From the NCBI RefSeq assembly GCF_040183065.1, contig NC_091117.1:121354226-121418225 (forward strand): a stretch of DNA of 64,000 nt, given 5' to 3'. The notes below the pieces were generated by a model, which did not search any database, had not been told where the DNA came from, and saw only the letters and a program-made list of their open reading frames with translations. Source of the DNA: Periplaneta americana. Lineage: Eukaryota; Arthropoda; Insecta; Blattodea; Blattidae. This document shows positions 1 to 11,200 of the stretch, piece after piece. The translations under genes were made by a program, and so were the position numbers. How positions within the stretch are numbered: position 1 is the stretch's first letter; the number at the start of each line of letters is the position of its first letter.

Positions 1-232
1 CAATAACGATGTGCTCGATGGTTAATTTATATTCGAATCCTTCACATATGTGAGGTTTTTGTTTCAATAATAAATACATGAGAGTTAATTTACTATGTCC
101 AATTTTATTCTAGCTATTATTACCTGTTCACGGCGTAAGAGTTTTGTCATTGGGGACTTGACTGGGTTATTGCCACTTACGAAATGAAGTTTGTTGGATG
201 GGTCATTCTGCCAGGTAACTACGGGTTATGAT

Positions 233-1194
233 CAAAGCTCGGAACTTGGGGACTTGTGTCGTGTGCTTGAGTAAGGTTACAGGTACAACGTACACAAAGC
301 TCACGCTGCAAGTGCTCAGGGACAGTCGTATGTACTAAGAAAGTGGCCACATCGAATGACAGGAAGACGAACGACGAAACTGTGTCATGTCGAAGCCAAT
401 GACATTCAGGGAATTATAGGTAAACGGTCTGTTTCAGGAATTAGAAAATATGTGTTATTCGAATGGGTATTATAGAAGTTAGAAAATACATTTTTTTTTA
501 TTTTAGGCACAGAATTTCGTGGAGGAATTCGGAGGAGATACATTACTTTCTTCGAATGGTGAGTTTATATTTTGTTAAGTTGTGTCACACACGAACAGAG
601 ACTGGAAACGGGCATTCATTGAAAGACATTGCAGTCCCTTAAATTGGTGGAAAATTTGTCCATAGCCATGGATGAAGTCGTAGTGGAACCTTCCCTAGTA
701 GTGACAAACAGATTGAAAATTATTTTCGAGAAAAATGTAGGATATACTTATCTTTCTCAGATACGAAATCAGCTAGCAACTGCTGAAAATCGAACAGAAA
801 ACAGTGACAGTGAAAACATTCAGTATGTTAAGTTTTCTCCCGTCAATTTACGTGACGTGGAAGTAAGTTTCCTCGTTTCAAATCATATTTAACTAACAGG
901 CGAAGAAGTTATGGGTTCGAAAATCTTCGAATGTACGTAGTCATGCACTGTAATAAAATGTACAGGGAGAACAGTAAATTTGATATATTTCTCATGTTTA
1001 TTTTTATTATATATATATGCTATAAAATTACGTGTTTCATCCTACCATAATACTATCAATATGTTGTTCCAGCCACAAACCAATTTTATAACGGACCTGA
1101 CAGTACTTCCGTGCTGGAAGCGGAAGCTTGTTGACATTGAAGTCGGGTCGCTTAGCCACGTGCAAAGACACAAGTCCCCAAGTTCCGAGCTTTG
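233..1194 (+). mobile_element. hAT-type non-autonomous DNA transposon with perfect TIRs and target duplication
   Basis: The ends are perfect 28-bp inverted repeats (233-260 and 1167-1194) that begin CAAAGCTCGGAACTTGGGGA. They are flanked by identical 8-bp copies of GTTATGAT at 225-232 and 1195-1202. An 8-bp duplication is the hAT hallmark. The 962-bp body holds a short coding remnant that resembles the C-terminal end of hAT transposases, so this is a deletion derivative that another copy would have to mobilise. Perfect ends and perfect target copies suggest fairly recent insertion. Confidence 0.85.
629..890 (+). pseudogene. hAT transposase C-terminal fragment (DUF659/CGGBP1-like kind)
   Basis: A short open stretch inside the 233-1194 element carries the order typical of the end of hAT-like transposases. 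There is a segment with the residues KNVGYTYLSQIRNQL, then about 25 residues later YVKFSPVNLRDVE, which matches the family's 'aPlTScDVERSFS' dimerisation segment. The reading frame runs into GTAAGT after the DVE-VS codons, which could be an old splice donor. An AG-bounded stretch at about 508-558 followed by GTGAG may be an upstream exon. The rest of the transposase, including the catalytic domain, is absent. The assignment comes from family memory rather than a search. Confidence 0.5.
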
Positions 1195-1204
1195 GTTATG
1201 ATGT

Positions 1205-1414
1205 CATGATGTCCGTGGGACATATACAGGTTTTGAAATCAGTAAAAATGTAAATGATATTGTTATTTGAGATTAAAATATATTCCAAAGCCTTCATAAT
1301 AGCGTACAATTCACATGAATATATTCTGAAGAAATCATAACCAGGTAGTCTGTAGAGCATGATATGATCTGGGTACCAGCGTTGCCAACATAGAGGCTTG
1401 ACTGGATCACACAA
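1205..1414 (-). pseudogene. possible LINE RNase H fragment
   Basis: The minus strand encodes a stretch with YSCELYAIMKALEYI followed by IIYIFTD. This resembles the RNase H core of I-group LINEs (sAEL.AI..AL, then vI.sDS). It is short, lacks the rest of a LINE and abuts the hAT element at 1194, so it may be a scrap split by that insertion. The call is tentative. Confidence 0.3.
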
Positions 1415-2738
1415 TTGGTTCCAAATTATTGTATTTTTGATACTACATTTAGGCCTATTTTGATTATTTTATCGAAACTATCTCCGCAGTGTTTCATTTA
1501 AACGATTTTTAAAAATTCTTATAAGGAAATAATTGTTAAAAATTAAATATTAGCACATAAAATGATTTTTTAATACTTTGTTGTCACCTTACCTTGGGAG
1601 GATCCTCAGAAGGATCAACAACAGCAGGAACAGAATAGCCAGAACCTACGTCTAAGCCTTTTACAGTTTGATTCATCAGAGCAAACCAAGTTCAAATTAA
1701 GGAATTGTTTACCATAATATTCTACAATTTTATTTTCGTCCTGTATATTTAGGTATACCGGGTGTAGATATTTGGGAAGAGGACCTACTAGGACCACCAT
1801 CAGTGCCAGAACCTATCACAATGTCACCTGATTTCTTACTGCCCGTGAACTACCACGAAACACGACTAACACAAGCGAGTATTAATCTGTAACAGGCTGT
1901 TCGTTGTTCCTTTCCATGTACAAAACAGGCCCATATATTGAATATGTTTATTCCCTTTTTTATTAGGAGGTCCTCAAAATATTACAACCAGCCTATTAGT
2001 TATTACATGCTTACGTGGCAACAGTAGGCCTAATTATGTTCAAGCTATTGAGAGGATTGGAAATACCATTTCTCTGAGATATTTGGAAATAAACAAAGGA
2101 ATGTTTGTCAACATCATTTTTTGAATAGCCACAAGTAATGGACACTACGTGATTCTTTGTCGCTATAATAATGTTTACCAAAATCAAGCTGCCATGTCAC
2201 CTGGACTTGGAGACTTAGGAGATCAATGTGTATAGAAATATGTTTTGTGACAGTCGACTTGTGCAGTACTTGTAACACAGAAGTGCTACATGCAGAAACT
2301 ACTATAAATATATAAATGAAATATATCCGTAATCGTTGCTTACGAGATTATACAAGCTGGCGCATAGCGCTTGAAATACGGGTCTGAAGTGGTTCCCTCG
2401 TAATGCCAATTCCGCCGCTCGGAGCGCTGTTCTATACTAAATATTCATAGCAGAACATTTAAATGACATTGACATTTGGGACATTTAAAGGACTCACCAT
2501 TGCTTATTAAATGCTTCGTACAATATTTTATGGACAATAGACGTAATTTCCAAACTTCTACGTCCCAATTATATTACAATAAAAGGCTGTCATTCTTGAT
2601 ATTGAAAGATATTAGATATTATAAACTAAGGTACTACCTTTCTGTTGTTCAATTCATACACCGTAACTTTTCGGAAATAATGAAAAAAACGTAATATATT
2701 TTACATGAACACTGTAGTCTACCCTATTCACGTATTAA
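1415..2738. other. intergenic, nothing recognised
   Basis: AT-rich sequence with only short ORFs and no motif, inverted repeat or repeat family that could be recognised. Confidence 0.5.

Positions 2739-2799
<61 letters not shown>
2739..2799. repeat. (ATT)n microsatellite
   Basis: About 20 uninterrupted ATT units. Comparable tails elsewhere in this window end LINE 3' fragments, but no LINE is recognisable next to this one. Confidence 0.95.
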
Positions 2800-2800
<1 letters not shown>

Positions 2801-3034
2801 CAATGAATTAAGGTACTGTATTATCTTCCATTTCCCTGACTCCATAATTTAATCATTTGTAAGTAGGCTTAACTTATCCCTTTCTTTTTTAAAAATATAT
2901 TGATGTTGAAGTGTTATGATTTATACTAAAGCAAACAGCAGTCACAATACAGTACATGATTAGTACAAATGTGCGATTTTTCTTGTACAACTTGCAGCGG
3001 TGAAATAAATATCTAATAGACCTGCTGATTAACA

Positions 3035-3145
3035 TGTTACTTACAAATGGCTTTTAAGGAACCCGCAGGTTCATTGCCGCCCTCACTTAAGCCCGCCATC
3101 ATCGGTCCCTATCCTATGCAAGATTAATCCAGTAGTGGGTAGTAA
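3035..3145 (-). pseudogene. LINE 3'-terminal coding scrap
   Basis: On the minus strand the decayed reading gives W-I-N-L-A, D-R-D-R and then VRAAMNLRVP. This matches the C-terminus of the same LINE family seen at 11880-12290 (DWINIAQDRDRMRAYVRGAMN). Stops interrupt it, and only about 35 codons remain. Confidence 0.6.
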
Positions 3146-3504
3146 TAGCAAATGCTATGATATTTTAGTGTGTGTAAACAGTTTTTAAATTAGGAGTTAG
3201 AATTAAATTAATTAGGAAGTTAGACTGTAATATATGTGATTAGAAATGGTTTTCGAATTTAATCATTTCCCAAAACATAAACAAATATCTCAGGAATCTC
3301 AGGGACAATATTTTTTAATATTTGTCGCGCATAGGCACATGCGCATCTGCTCACCTCGATCCCCATTTCATTTTTAGTAATGTCTGAATCTCACTCCCCT
3401 GAGCTGTTTTCTGTCGTCACTCATGACAACATGTCAATAATATAAAGTAAAATTTTCGGTACACCATGCAGTGATAATTGTACTTTATTACAACGAATAA
3501 TTGT

Positions 3505-3538
3505 AGTAATTATTATTTATTTATTTATTTATTTATTA
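3505..3538. repeat. (TTTA)n microsatellite
   Basis: A short run of ATTT/TTTA units. Confidence 0.8.
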
Positions 3539-3719
3539 CTCGTAATGTCGTAATAATATTTGATTTGGTTTGGAGGATGAGGGGAGTACGTTACACTAAA
3601 CTCGGCATGCGCAACATTAAAATCGCATTGCTGCGTATGTTGTATCCTAAATAATGCAAATCGTATAAGTGTCACTATTCAGCAGTAATAATTCACCATT
3701 GTCGTGGAATATTTCGCCA

Positions 3720-3852
3720 CTATAAATGATGATGGTAAATCATACTCTTTTCCTCGAATAAAACTACTGATTGCCTTAAGGCAAGACAAGCTAAGAAATA
3801 TATTAATTTGATTTTGATGAGGATGATGATGATAATAATGATGTTGATGATG

Positions 3853-3913
<61 letters not shown>

Positions 3914-4435
3914 TACTTTCAGTCAGTCTTGCATTCAGCACTTCCATCTCAGCTGTGTACTTATCATATGCATGTATCACTCCTTGGATATCCAAATGCT
4001 ATATTGAATTTGGTATTGAACATTATTCTGTATGTTTCATATGAAATTATTAAATTTTGGTATTTTTTCTTGAACATTTCATACATCTTTTTCACTGATA
4101 GTTCTTCTGGGAGATGCAATTTATTGGTCCTTCCATTGCTGTAATGACTGATCACTTTCGATAAACTGGAATTATTGTAATGAGCCCAGTCATATGTAAT
4201 GATTGTTGATTCCAGTCTTCTAAATCATTAAATTGCCTTATAATACTTGATCTTCCTTCAGCACTTACTTACTCGAAACACTTTAACTAACAGTTGCAGT
4301 CTTCTCCTACTTGATGTGATTGAACCCTTAATTTCTTCATGACTGCAGTCATTCTCCCTCGTACTTTCTTTTTCTTAACACTGTTAGAAGTCGAAGGTCT
4401 CTGAGTTCCATCCTCAGATGAAGTACTCAACATTC
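3720..4435 (-). pseudogene. decayed transposon-type ORF, insect family with a GRPRSDTC-like signature
   Basis: Minus-strand pieces read in order. The N-terminal part (about 4430-4290) has VRGRMTAVMKKLRV and VGEDCNC-KCFE. The middle part (about 4155-3964) has PEELSVKKMYEMFKKKYQ, SYETYRIMFNTKFNIAFG and YPRSDTCI. The last part has YDKYTAEMEVLNARLTES. The layout matches a large group of insect transposase-like proteins whose copies read 'vYrkiFntkFNlsFgrPrsDTCs.CD'; I cannot name the superfamily. The frame is broken in several places and a (TAA)n microsatellite at 3852-3910 interrupts the C-terminal part. No terminal repeats were found, so the element's limits are unknown. Confidence 0.45.
3852..3910. 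repeat. (AAT)n microsatellite
   Basis: About 19 AAT units lying inside the decayed transposon ORF. They are preceded by imperfect GAT/AAT units, which suggests local expansion from an ATG/GAT-rich stretch. Confidence 0.95.
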
Positions 4436-4676
4436 AATAATATAATAATATTAAAATTTAAGTGACAAATTTACAACACTTATACTTCTAAACTGAATTT
4501 CTCAAACTAAAAAGATTTATACTTGTACATAAAGTTTATGCAGCAAGAACGAATTTTCTCATTATAACAATAATGAAAAACAATGGAATATTATTTTTAC
4601 TCCAATTCCCTTCTTCCTGCTATAACATGCATGCCAATCCGTAAGGAAACTAAAAATTAAATCACAGAAACAGAGG

Positions 4677-4885
4677 ACAGAGCACATTATTTCCCTGTAG
4701 TGAGAGGACTTAACACGTTCTTTCCCTGTACGCCAAATCTAAAATCTCTTGTAGCACTTCGACTATTCACATTATCACATTGGTCGATTAATAACTTTAA
4801 ACTACATGGAATCCTGCATCTCATAGCATGCATAACTCATTTTAAAAAAAAAGTGGACAAAGCACGTTCTTTTCCTGTGCTCTTC
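4677..4885. repeat. short degenerate tandem repeat
   Basis: Three copies of a motif like 'CACGTTCTTTCCCTGT', near 4685, 4711 and 4862, each following an AGAG/ACAAAG stretch. This is a minor local duplication next to the pogo-like element. Confidence 0.45.
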
Positions 4886-4908
4886 AAGTGTTATGGACTT
4901 TCAGTGTA

Positions 4909-6363
4909 GGGGAGAGGGAGGCAGGTTGGCTCAAATTTTACGTTTCATTTTTGTTTCTGTATTTTGTATAGCATTTTATGAAATCCTCAAAGATGGTTGT
5001 TCTAATGGTTCTTTGGCTATGTAAAGAGATATTTGAATTTATATTTCACCACGATTTAAATTTGAAATTTTATATTATTTTGAAACGTGCAGATTGAGTC
5101 AACTTATCCCGCCCTGGAGGCAGATTGACACATGGTATGGGGTAAATTAGCTGCATGTTAAATAAGAGCAAACTGCATATAAGATTGGATTTTTTTATTT
5201 GGAATTTATTTCTTTACACAGGCAAACGATTCCATATGATGAACACACAAAATATATAATCATGGAGTTAAACACTAAGATAAAAGAAGAACTGAATCCT
5301 AGAAAAACAAGTTATAAAAATTAGTTTTGAACTTGTAAATGACTATAATATTATCTTATTAAAAATATTTGAGGAGTTTATGCATACAAACTTTCTGTTT
5401 CTATCTGTAAAATGTTTACGTGCCATAATTTACACTCCAGGGACTGAATCCGCCCTTTACCTGGTGCACATTCTGAGTAATATTTAACACATACATGCAA
5501 TATGTCTCTCTGTCTTCTTCGTTACTTTCCCTTCTTGAATTATTCTTTGTCTTTCGACTGATCTTGAGATTCCTTTTCTTACTACTACAGTCTCCTCTTG
5601 TATTTTTGTTGAACAAATTCATTATTCTTTTTTCGATTTTCTCTCCTCTAGTGCTTTCTTAACTGGAGAGTCAGTACGTATCACAGTAAACCATTTTCCC
5701 CTTATGTCCTCATCCGTAGCTTACCTACAATATCGAGAGAAAGTCTAGAATGGGATATTAAAATCCTTGGCCGCATTTCTGTTTCCGAACTTTACAGCAC
5801 TGGCAGCTCGTAGCATAATATCAGGAGAAGTAGTTGCTCTGTCAGTTTTTTTTCTCATAAGTCCTCATTTTCTCATTCACTGCAATGAACATATATTTTT
5901 AATATTTACAATGAATTAAATTGAACTCATATAATAGGAAATTGTATGAATAAGTAAATTATGTATTGCATAATTCATGTAATAATTTAAAGTAATACAG
6001 CGGGGTAGATTACATAGGTTACACGCCGTGCCAATCTGCCCCCTAACAACTATGCCAACTTGGCTCTGGTCTAGATATTTAATTTAAGTTAAAATTTACA
6101 AATTAGAATAATGAGTGATCGAAATGAAATTAACGCGAAACAGAGCCAATTATCTGTAAACAATAATCACGAGATGGTGAAAATTTACTTATCTTGCTGC
6201 TTAAACAACTTTATGGCTTCCTTCTTCTACCGCTTGCCACAAAGATCTGACGCTTCCTTGGAACGTGCTTTATTAAGCAGAGATCATTTTGTCTGAGTGG
6301 TGCTGCAATCCGTCGCTTAACTACCGAAATAAAGCTGGTGTGCCAACCTGCCTCCATCTCTCC
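4909..6363 (-). mobile_element. pogo-like non-autonomous DNA transposon
   Basis: Inverted ends start GGGGAGAGGGAGGCAGGTTG on the left. On the right, read in reverse complement, they start GGAGAGATGGAGGCAGGTTG. The element lies between TA dinucleotides at 4907-4908 and 6364-6365. Subterminal copies of a 'GGCAGATTG-CAC' type motif occur near 5111 and 6035. A minus-strand remnant at 5622-5416 ends with a Cys/His-poor version of the zinc-finger tail seen in the pogo element at 13874-16584. Termini beginning GGGGA with a TA duplication are shared with that element, so both likely belong to the same broad group. No intact transposase remains. Confidence 0.7.
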
Positions 6364-6365
6364 TA

Positions 6366-7430
6366 TTGTGACAATACTTGCACGATGCAACACATTGTTG
6401 TCTCGATGGATAAGGAGCCAACCAATTCGTTATGCGAGGACGAATTATGAGAAATCCAAAGAAATTAAATCATTAACTTAAAATAATGTCTGTTTTTGTA
6501 TTAATATTTTTAAGTCTATCAACTTATTTATAAAGCAATTTGAAGGATATGTACATTTGGAATAAATATCTTATTTTAATAAGTAAAAATCCTTGGACAT
6601 GAGAAATTAAATAATTATTTTTTGTACTACCACGTATCTAAATATATAATTTGAACTGGTAATGGAAATTACGGGAAAACGGCTGAACGGATTTTAATAA
6701 ATGACCCCTCATTTTGAAGCTTGGAACTCAAAGTTTTTCAGAAAAATAGTAGATTTCAGTGAAATATCAATTTTTCAACATAATTTTCCTATTTTCCAAA
6801 ATCCATTTGTCGTCAGTTTTGAGAACTAGCTAATTGCATTTCAGAATAAAACAAAACACACACTACAGTAAACAATATTACACGAAGGCCATAATCTGCA
6901 AGAATGCTGACATATTTAGAGCTCAAATTAAATTGGTTATTAAAAACGTAACTTACTAAAAATAATTTACGGGTTCGATTCTGTGGTGTGTAATTTTCTG
7001 GGTACAGCTGTGTATTGGATATTAAAAACTACAAAACTTGAGGTGGTTTGATGACATTATTACCATTAGAAATTAAATATTATTGTAGTTAATGCCATGA
7101 TGTGACTATTTTTCATTAATTATACATATTAATGCTATATTGATGGTATGAAAGTGAAGCGTTTTGGGATTATATAAGTAGATGTAGAGAATAACTTAAA
7201 TTAGATTTTGATTTCTATATTTTACTGAGTGGCAGCTATATAGTATATATAGTATAATATGTTACTGAAAGCTATAAAACTTACGTAAGATAATAATATT
7301 ATTAAAAATCAAATATTTTTATAGTTATTAATCAAGTGGGGTTGGGTCTTTTTCATATATTTAATGGCGGTGTCGTGTAGATATTTATATGCGTGGTTCT
7401 CTTCAGTATTGGCTCGAGAGAGAGTATGTA
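6366..7430. other. intergenic with a dispersed-repeat-like stretch
   Basis: AT-rich DNA. The stretch at about 6655-6790 (GGGAAAACGGCTGAACGGAT and onwards) resembles a repeat I associate with many insect genomes but cannot place in a family. Nothing coding is recognised. Confidence 0.35.
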
Positions 7431-7439
7431 TTTTAGTTT

Positions 7440-7645
7440 AATTCTGCTACATAGTTTATTTCAGTGTTTAATTAATAGTTCATAGTATTTTGTTGTTTAA
7501 TTTGTAAATAACTTTTGTATACATGTAACTCTCATCTAAATCAAATTGTTGGATTCTTTGTAAGTTCATGCATATGTATATACACTTTTTGCTGGTTCAA
7601 TGGAAGAGAAGGCCTTACGGCCTTAACTCTGCCAGCTAAAATAAA

Positions 7646-7682
<37 letters not shown>

Positions 7683-7690
7683 CTTTCAAT
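7440..7690 (+). mobile_element. 5'-truncated LINE 3' end with (ATT)n tail
   Basis: Roughly 180 bp match, in the opposite orientation, the insert at 39457-39744. Shared blocks include TTTCAGTGTTTAATTAATAG and ACATGTAACTCTCATCTAAA. The end carries GAGAAGGCCTTACGGCCTTA, a short stem-loop, then CTCTGCCAGCTAAAATAAAT and an (ATT)n tail. The same closing motif ends the LINE at 17237-17424, so these are dead-on-arrival copies of one or two related LINE families. Confidence 0.7.
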
Positions 7691-8479
7691 ATTATGGAAG
7701 CAAATAACTTTCAGAATTTCTGGTATTCGCCATTGAAAATAAGTCTGAAAAATGTTTATTTGAACGTCTAATGAACTTAGTTTGCAGCATTTACTGCACA
7801 AGCCACTAGTAAATATTATAAGTCGAACAAAATATTAACTTACCTTTCAACAATGGATTTGTCTTCCAGAGCTTAGAATATTTTTGAAAATATTTTTTTT
7901 TTTTTCCTGAATGCTATATTTGAACACAGTGTGCAACTAATGCAAACGAAACACACAAAAATCAAATTCTCAAGAAATCGTCTTTCAGTGCAAGGACATA
8001 CAGGATTGTACTGTGAATATTCTGTTCTATTGCATGTCAGTGTGCTTGATGTGTGAATATTTTTTCTATTCAATTATGTATAAACAGTATAATCTCATTT
8101 GCTAATTTTTATGTTGCATTTTTCCAAGTACAAATTTTAAAAAAAATTAGAGGGTTTCTCTGAATTTTAGGGGGATTTTTAATATTATATAGGGGGATTT
8201 CTTGTTCCTTGGTTGGCAAAACTGTTTGATGATATATTCGAGACGTTTCATTGTAATGTTGGAAGCCAAGCCAGTGTTAACATCCTCCAGGCTGCTGTTG
8301 AGAAACTTCTGTTACCAATATTCAGTAGCTAGGTAGTGAAGATATTGTGATATCCTGGCATTAAATGGAATGCGATATTGTCGCTTGTTTAAAATATTGT
8401 CACTAGTGTTCTCTGGATATCATCCAATTGCACCCGTAAATGAAATGCGGTGACAATGTGATTCAATAGGATATAGGCT

Positions 8480-8835
8480 ATGTTACTTTCAGCAAAGCTT
8501 ACGACGTGGTTCCACGTTAAGTTGGAAAGCATTGATCTTTCCGTAATTTATGCAAACTGATCTGAAAACTGTCTCCGTGTATGTCTGTTTGATAAACTCC
8601 CCGATTAATGTAACTTCAACTGTGGAGTGCCACGGGTCTCTCTCTACTTTAGCACCTATTCTTTTTTATGATCTTCATAATGTTCAGAACAAGAATGAGT
8701 TCCTAATGTTTGTTATTCGCTGACGAGTTGAATTGTTTTGTGCAATCAAAAGTGCTGCTGACTACCAATCTCTTCAACGGCACATTGACGCAATCGTAAA
8801 ATAGTCTGAAAACAATGACAAGTCTTTTCTGAGAA
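8480..8835 (+). pseudogene. decayed LINE reverse transcriptase
   Basis: Forward-strand codons can be followed through a worn reverse transcriptase core. A block near 8490 reads VTFSKAYDVVP (the D-x-x-K-A-F-D motif). A block near 8615 reads NFNCGVPRVS (the GVPQGS motif). Loose matches to 'LLF.I..NDL' and 'YADDL' follow near 8650-8730, and 'DYQSLQRHIDAI' follows near 8760. There are many stops and frame breaks. The order and spacing fit CR1/Jockey-group LINEs. A trace of the 'NLRVP' 3' motif follows near 8850 on the other strand. Confidence 0.6.
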
Positions 8836-8894
8836 AACTTACTTATTTATGGCTTTTAAGGAACCCGACGCACAGTGTGCAATTTCATTAATCT

Positions 8895-9610
8895 AGCTGG
8901 ACAAAATTAATAACTTCTCTTCTAAGTAACAGATTTCCATGAAACTTTATACAGAACTTAAAGATAACTTATTTGATATGATTACTAACTCAGGTTACGT
9001 TTGTGTGAGGGGAACTACCCTTTCATAGGGGTTGAATTTAGAAGAAATTAATTACTTCTTTTCTTTCAAACATATTTTCATGAAACTTTACATAGAACTT
9101 AAAGGTAACGTATTTGATATGATTACGAACTCTGATTACGTTTGTGTGACGGAACTACCCTTTCGTAGGGGGTGAATTTAGAAGAAATTAATGAATTCTT
9201 TTTCTTTCTAACTATTTTCATGAAATTTTACACAGAACTTAAAGGTAACGTATTTGATATGATTACGAAATTTGATTACGTTTCTGTGAGGGAACTACCC
9301 TTTCGTAGGGGGTGAATTTAGAAGAAATTAATGTCTTCTTTTCTTTCTAACATAATTTCATAAACTTTATACAGAACTTAAAGGTACTGTATTTGATATG
9401 ATTACAAACTCTGATTACGTTTATGTAAGGAGAACTACCCCTTTATAATTGGTGAATTTAGACAAAATTAATTTTTTTGCTATCTAACATAATTTAATTA
9501 AACTTTATGAACAACTTAAATGTAAGTTACTATATTTGAATTGTGGACAAATTCTGATTATGTTTAAATAAGAAAAAACTATCTCGTTATAGGGGTAAAT
9601 TAATAATTAT
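8895..9610. repeat. tandem array, about 141-bp unit, 5 copies
   Basis: Units carry ACAGAACTTAAAGGTAACGT, then GATATGATTACGAACT, then GGGAACTACCCTTTCGTAGG and GTGAATTTAGAAGAAATTAA. The block GAACTACCC recurs near 9010, 9150, 9290 and 9430, giving a spacing of about 140 bp. Copies at the right end are the most degraded. No coding potential was seen. Confidence 0.8.
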
Positions 9611-9842
9611 GAATAAGTTATAATCAAATATATTTAAATTTAATATAAACATGTCCCTTATCCTTGAAAATTTACTTTCAATAAACAATTAGGAATTCAT
9701 GGCATATTCATTAATGTTTGAAAGTTGAAGGTAATCGAACGTAAGATGGAGTAAAATCAGTTATTCTTTGCTCATTTATGAAGTAATTTGATTAAATATG
9801 TACAATATTGCGAAATTTATAGCAGCTTTTTATAGTCTAAAG

Positions 9843-10191
9843 CAGTCGTGGCGAAAATGTGACTCACGAGCACATTGTGGCTCACAATGATAGCTGTGCT
9901 TTTCTCTTGCTTCCTACCTCCCCCAACCCCCACCCTCTCACTCACTGGAGTCAAACTCAGTTCCATTTGTATTTGTCTCTGTCCTGCCAGTGGCGTATCG
10001 TCGCAATGTCTCTCTCGAAACCATGTGCCTCTACAAAAACGAAATTTTCAAGTACGATGGGAGGACGCATTTTTTGCTGCCAATATGAGAGAATATTAAA
10101 TGTATGATTTGTTCACAAGTATTATGAGGAAAACAGTTGTATAACATAAAACAGCATTATACTACGTATCACTCATGAAACATTAAAGGTT

Positions 10192-10246
<55 letters not shown>

Positions 10247-10837
10247 TCGATCTTTTTTCAGCAAATATACGAATAATGCGGTTAGATCTTCAATTTAAAG
10301 TCACAGATTTACAATATGATGTTAAATGAAAGCTAGATGTAAGGACTTGACAAATGTTGAACTTTTCAAATCTTTGTCAAAAATAAATATCCGAAGCTTC
10401 GTTCTTTCGTTTGCTCTGTTGAAGCCATGTTCGCTACAACTTACGTTTGTCAAAAGTTATTTTCAACAATGAAAATAGTAAAAACCTAATTTATATTACG
10501 ACTGAAAGACAAATACCTTCGTGATCAACTACGACTGGCAGTAAGTGACATAATTCCTGATTTTGAAACTCTGTCACAGAGACATTCTGAAGACAGTTAA
10601 TTTTAGGTTGTGATAATGTGCCCTATGTTTTCTTGTTCATTTCTTTCTTCGTTACACGTACTAAAAATTAGTTTGTAACCTTATTCTCTATAAAATTATA
10701 TTTAAGTGCTTGACGTAAGGAAAATGAAAATCCGTTAATATGTCAGACAGTTGCTTCACTTCCCCTTCGGGTGTCCGCCTATGCACGTTGCAGGTTATGC
10801 AGTGGCTCGGCGCACGATCACATTTTCGCCACGGCTG
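9843..10837 (+). mobile_element. hAT-family DNA transposon remnant with 8-bp target duplication
   Basis: The left end is CAGTCGTGGCGAAAATGTGA. The right end, reverse complemented, is CAGCCGTGGCGAAAATGTGA, a match at 19 of 20 positions. Identical 8-bp target copies GTCTAAAG lie at 9835-9842 and 10838-10845. The interior holds a possible transposase N-terminal piece (9990-10100) and a C-terminal piece at about 10330-10600. The C-terminal piece reads LRDQLRLAVSDIIPDFETLS, the closing motif of hAT transposases related to vertebrate ZBED5/FAM200/GTF2IRD2 proteins. Most of the transposase is deleted, and an (ATT)n run at 10198-10245 sits inside. Confidence 0.85.
10330..10600 (+). pseudogene. hAT transposase C-terminal (dimerisation) fragment
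   Basis: The reading runs through 'LTNVELFKSLSKINIRSF', then a worn 'ST.YvCE..FS.MK' region (about 10420-10470), then LKDKYLRDQLRLAVSDIIPD and FETLSQRHSEDS, followed by a stop. This order is the hAT C-terminal dimerisation domain. There are in-frame stops, so it is not functional. Confidence 0.65.
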
Positions 10838-10845
10838 GTCTAAAG

Positions 10846-11080
10846 GTAAGATATTGCTGATTCTGGTTGCTCTTTGTGGAGACGCTTCTGACAATAAAAA
10901 ATCTTTTACAATGTCTGCTGCATATCGCTTTGCCGCTGCTCTTAAAGTTGATTCTGCAGCGAAAGAAATTTCCTCCGGACTAAGGTATCCTATTAAATTT
11001 TGAACTTTACTTTTTGCTCTTGCTGCTGCTTTCACTGAATAGTTTTCTTGGACGACTCCTACTCCGCTCAGATGTCGCAT
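10846..11080 (-). CDS. unrecognised minus-strand ORF, possible host exon
   Basis: After the hAT insert and one copy of its target are excluded, the minus strand stays open for about 78 codons. The peptide is amphipathic and alanine-rich, with SVKAAARAKSKVQNLIGYL and then SPEEISFAAESTLRAAAKRY. I do not recognise a family. It contains no low-complexity run or transposon motif and its composition looks protein-like. It could be an exon of a small host gene, together with the ORF at 11201-11390 upstream on the same strand. It could also be part of an unknown mobile element. Splice sites are not convincing. The hAT element inserted just beyond its 3' side. Confidence 0.3.
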
Positions 11081-11200
11081 CCACAGGCAAAAATTTCAAA
11101 TTTGTTCAGGGAAATTGAAGTCATTATTTAGTCAGTCAGCATTATATTTTAAAAATCTTTTCTTACTTCTATGGTACTTTAACCAGCGGGATAGAATTTT

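Noticed and set aside
3720-4044. ORFs with long Ile runs
   Set aside because: They come from translation of an (AAT)n microsatellite.
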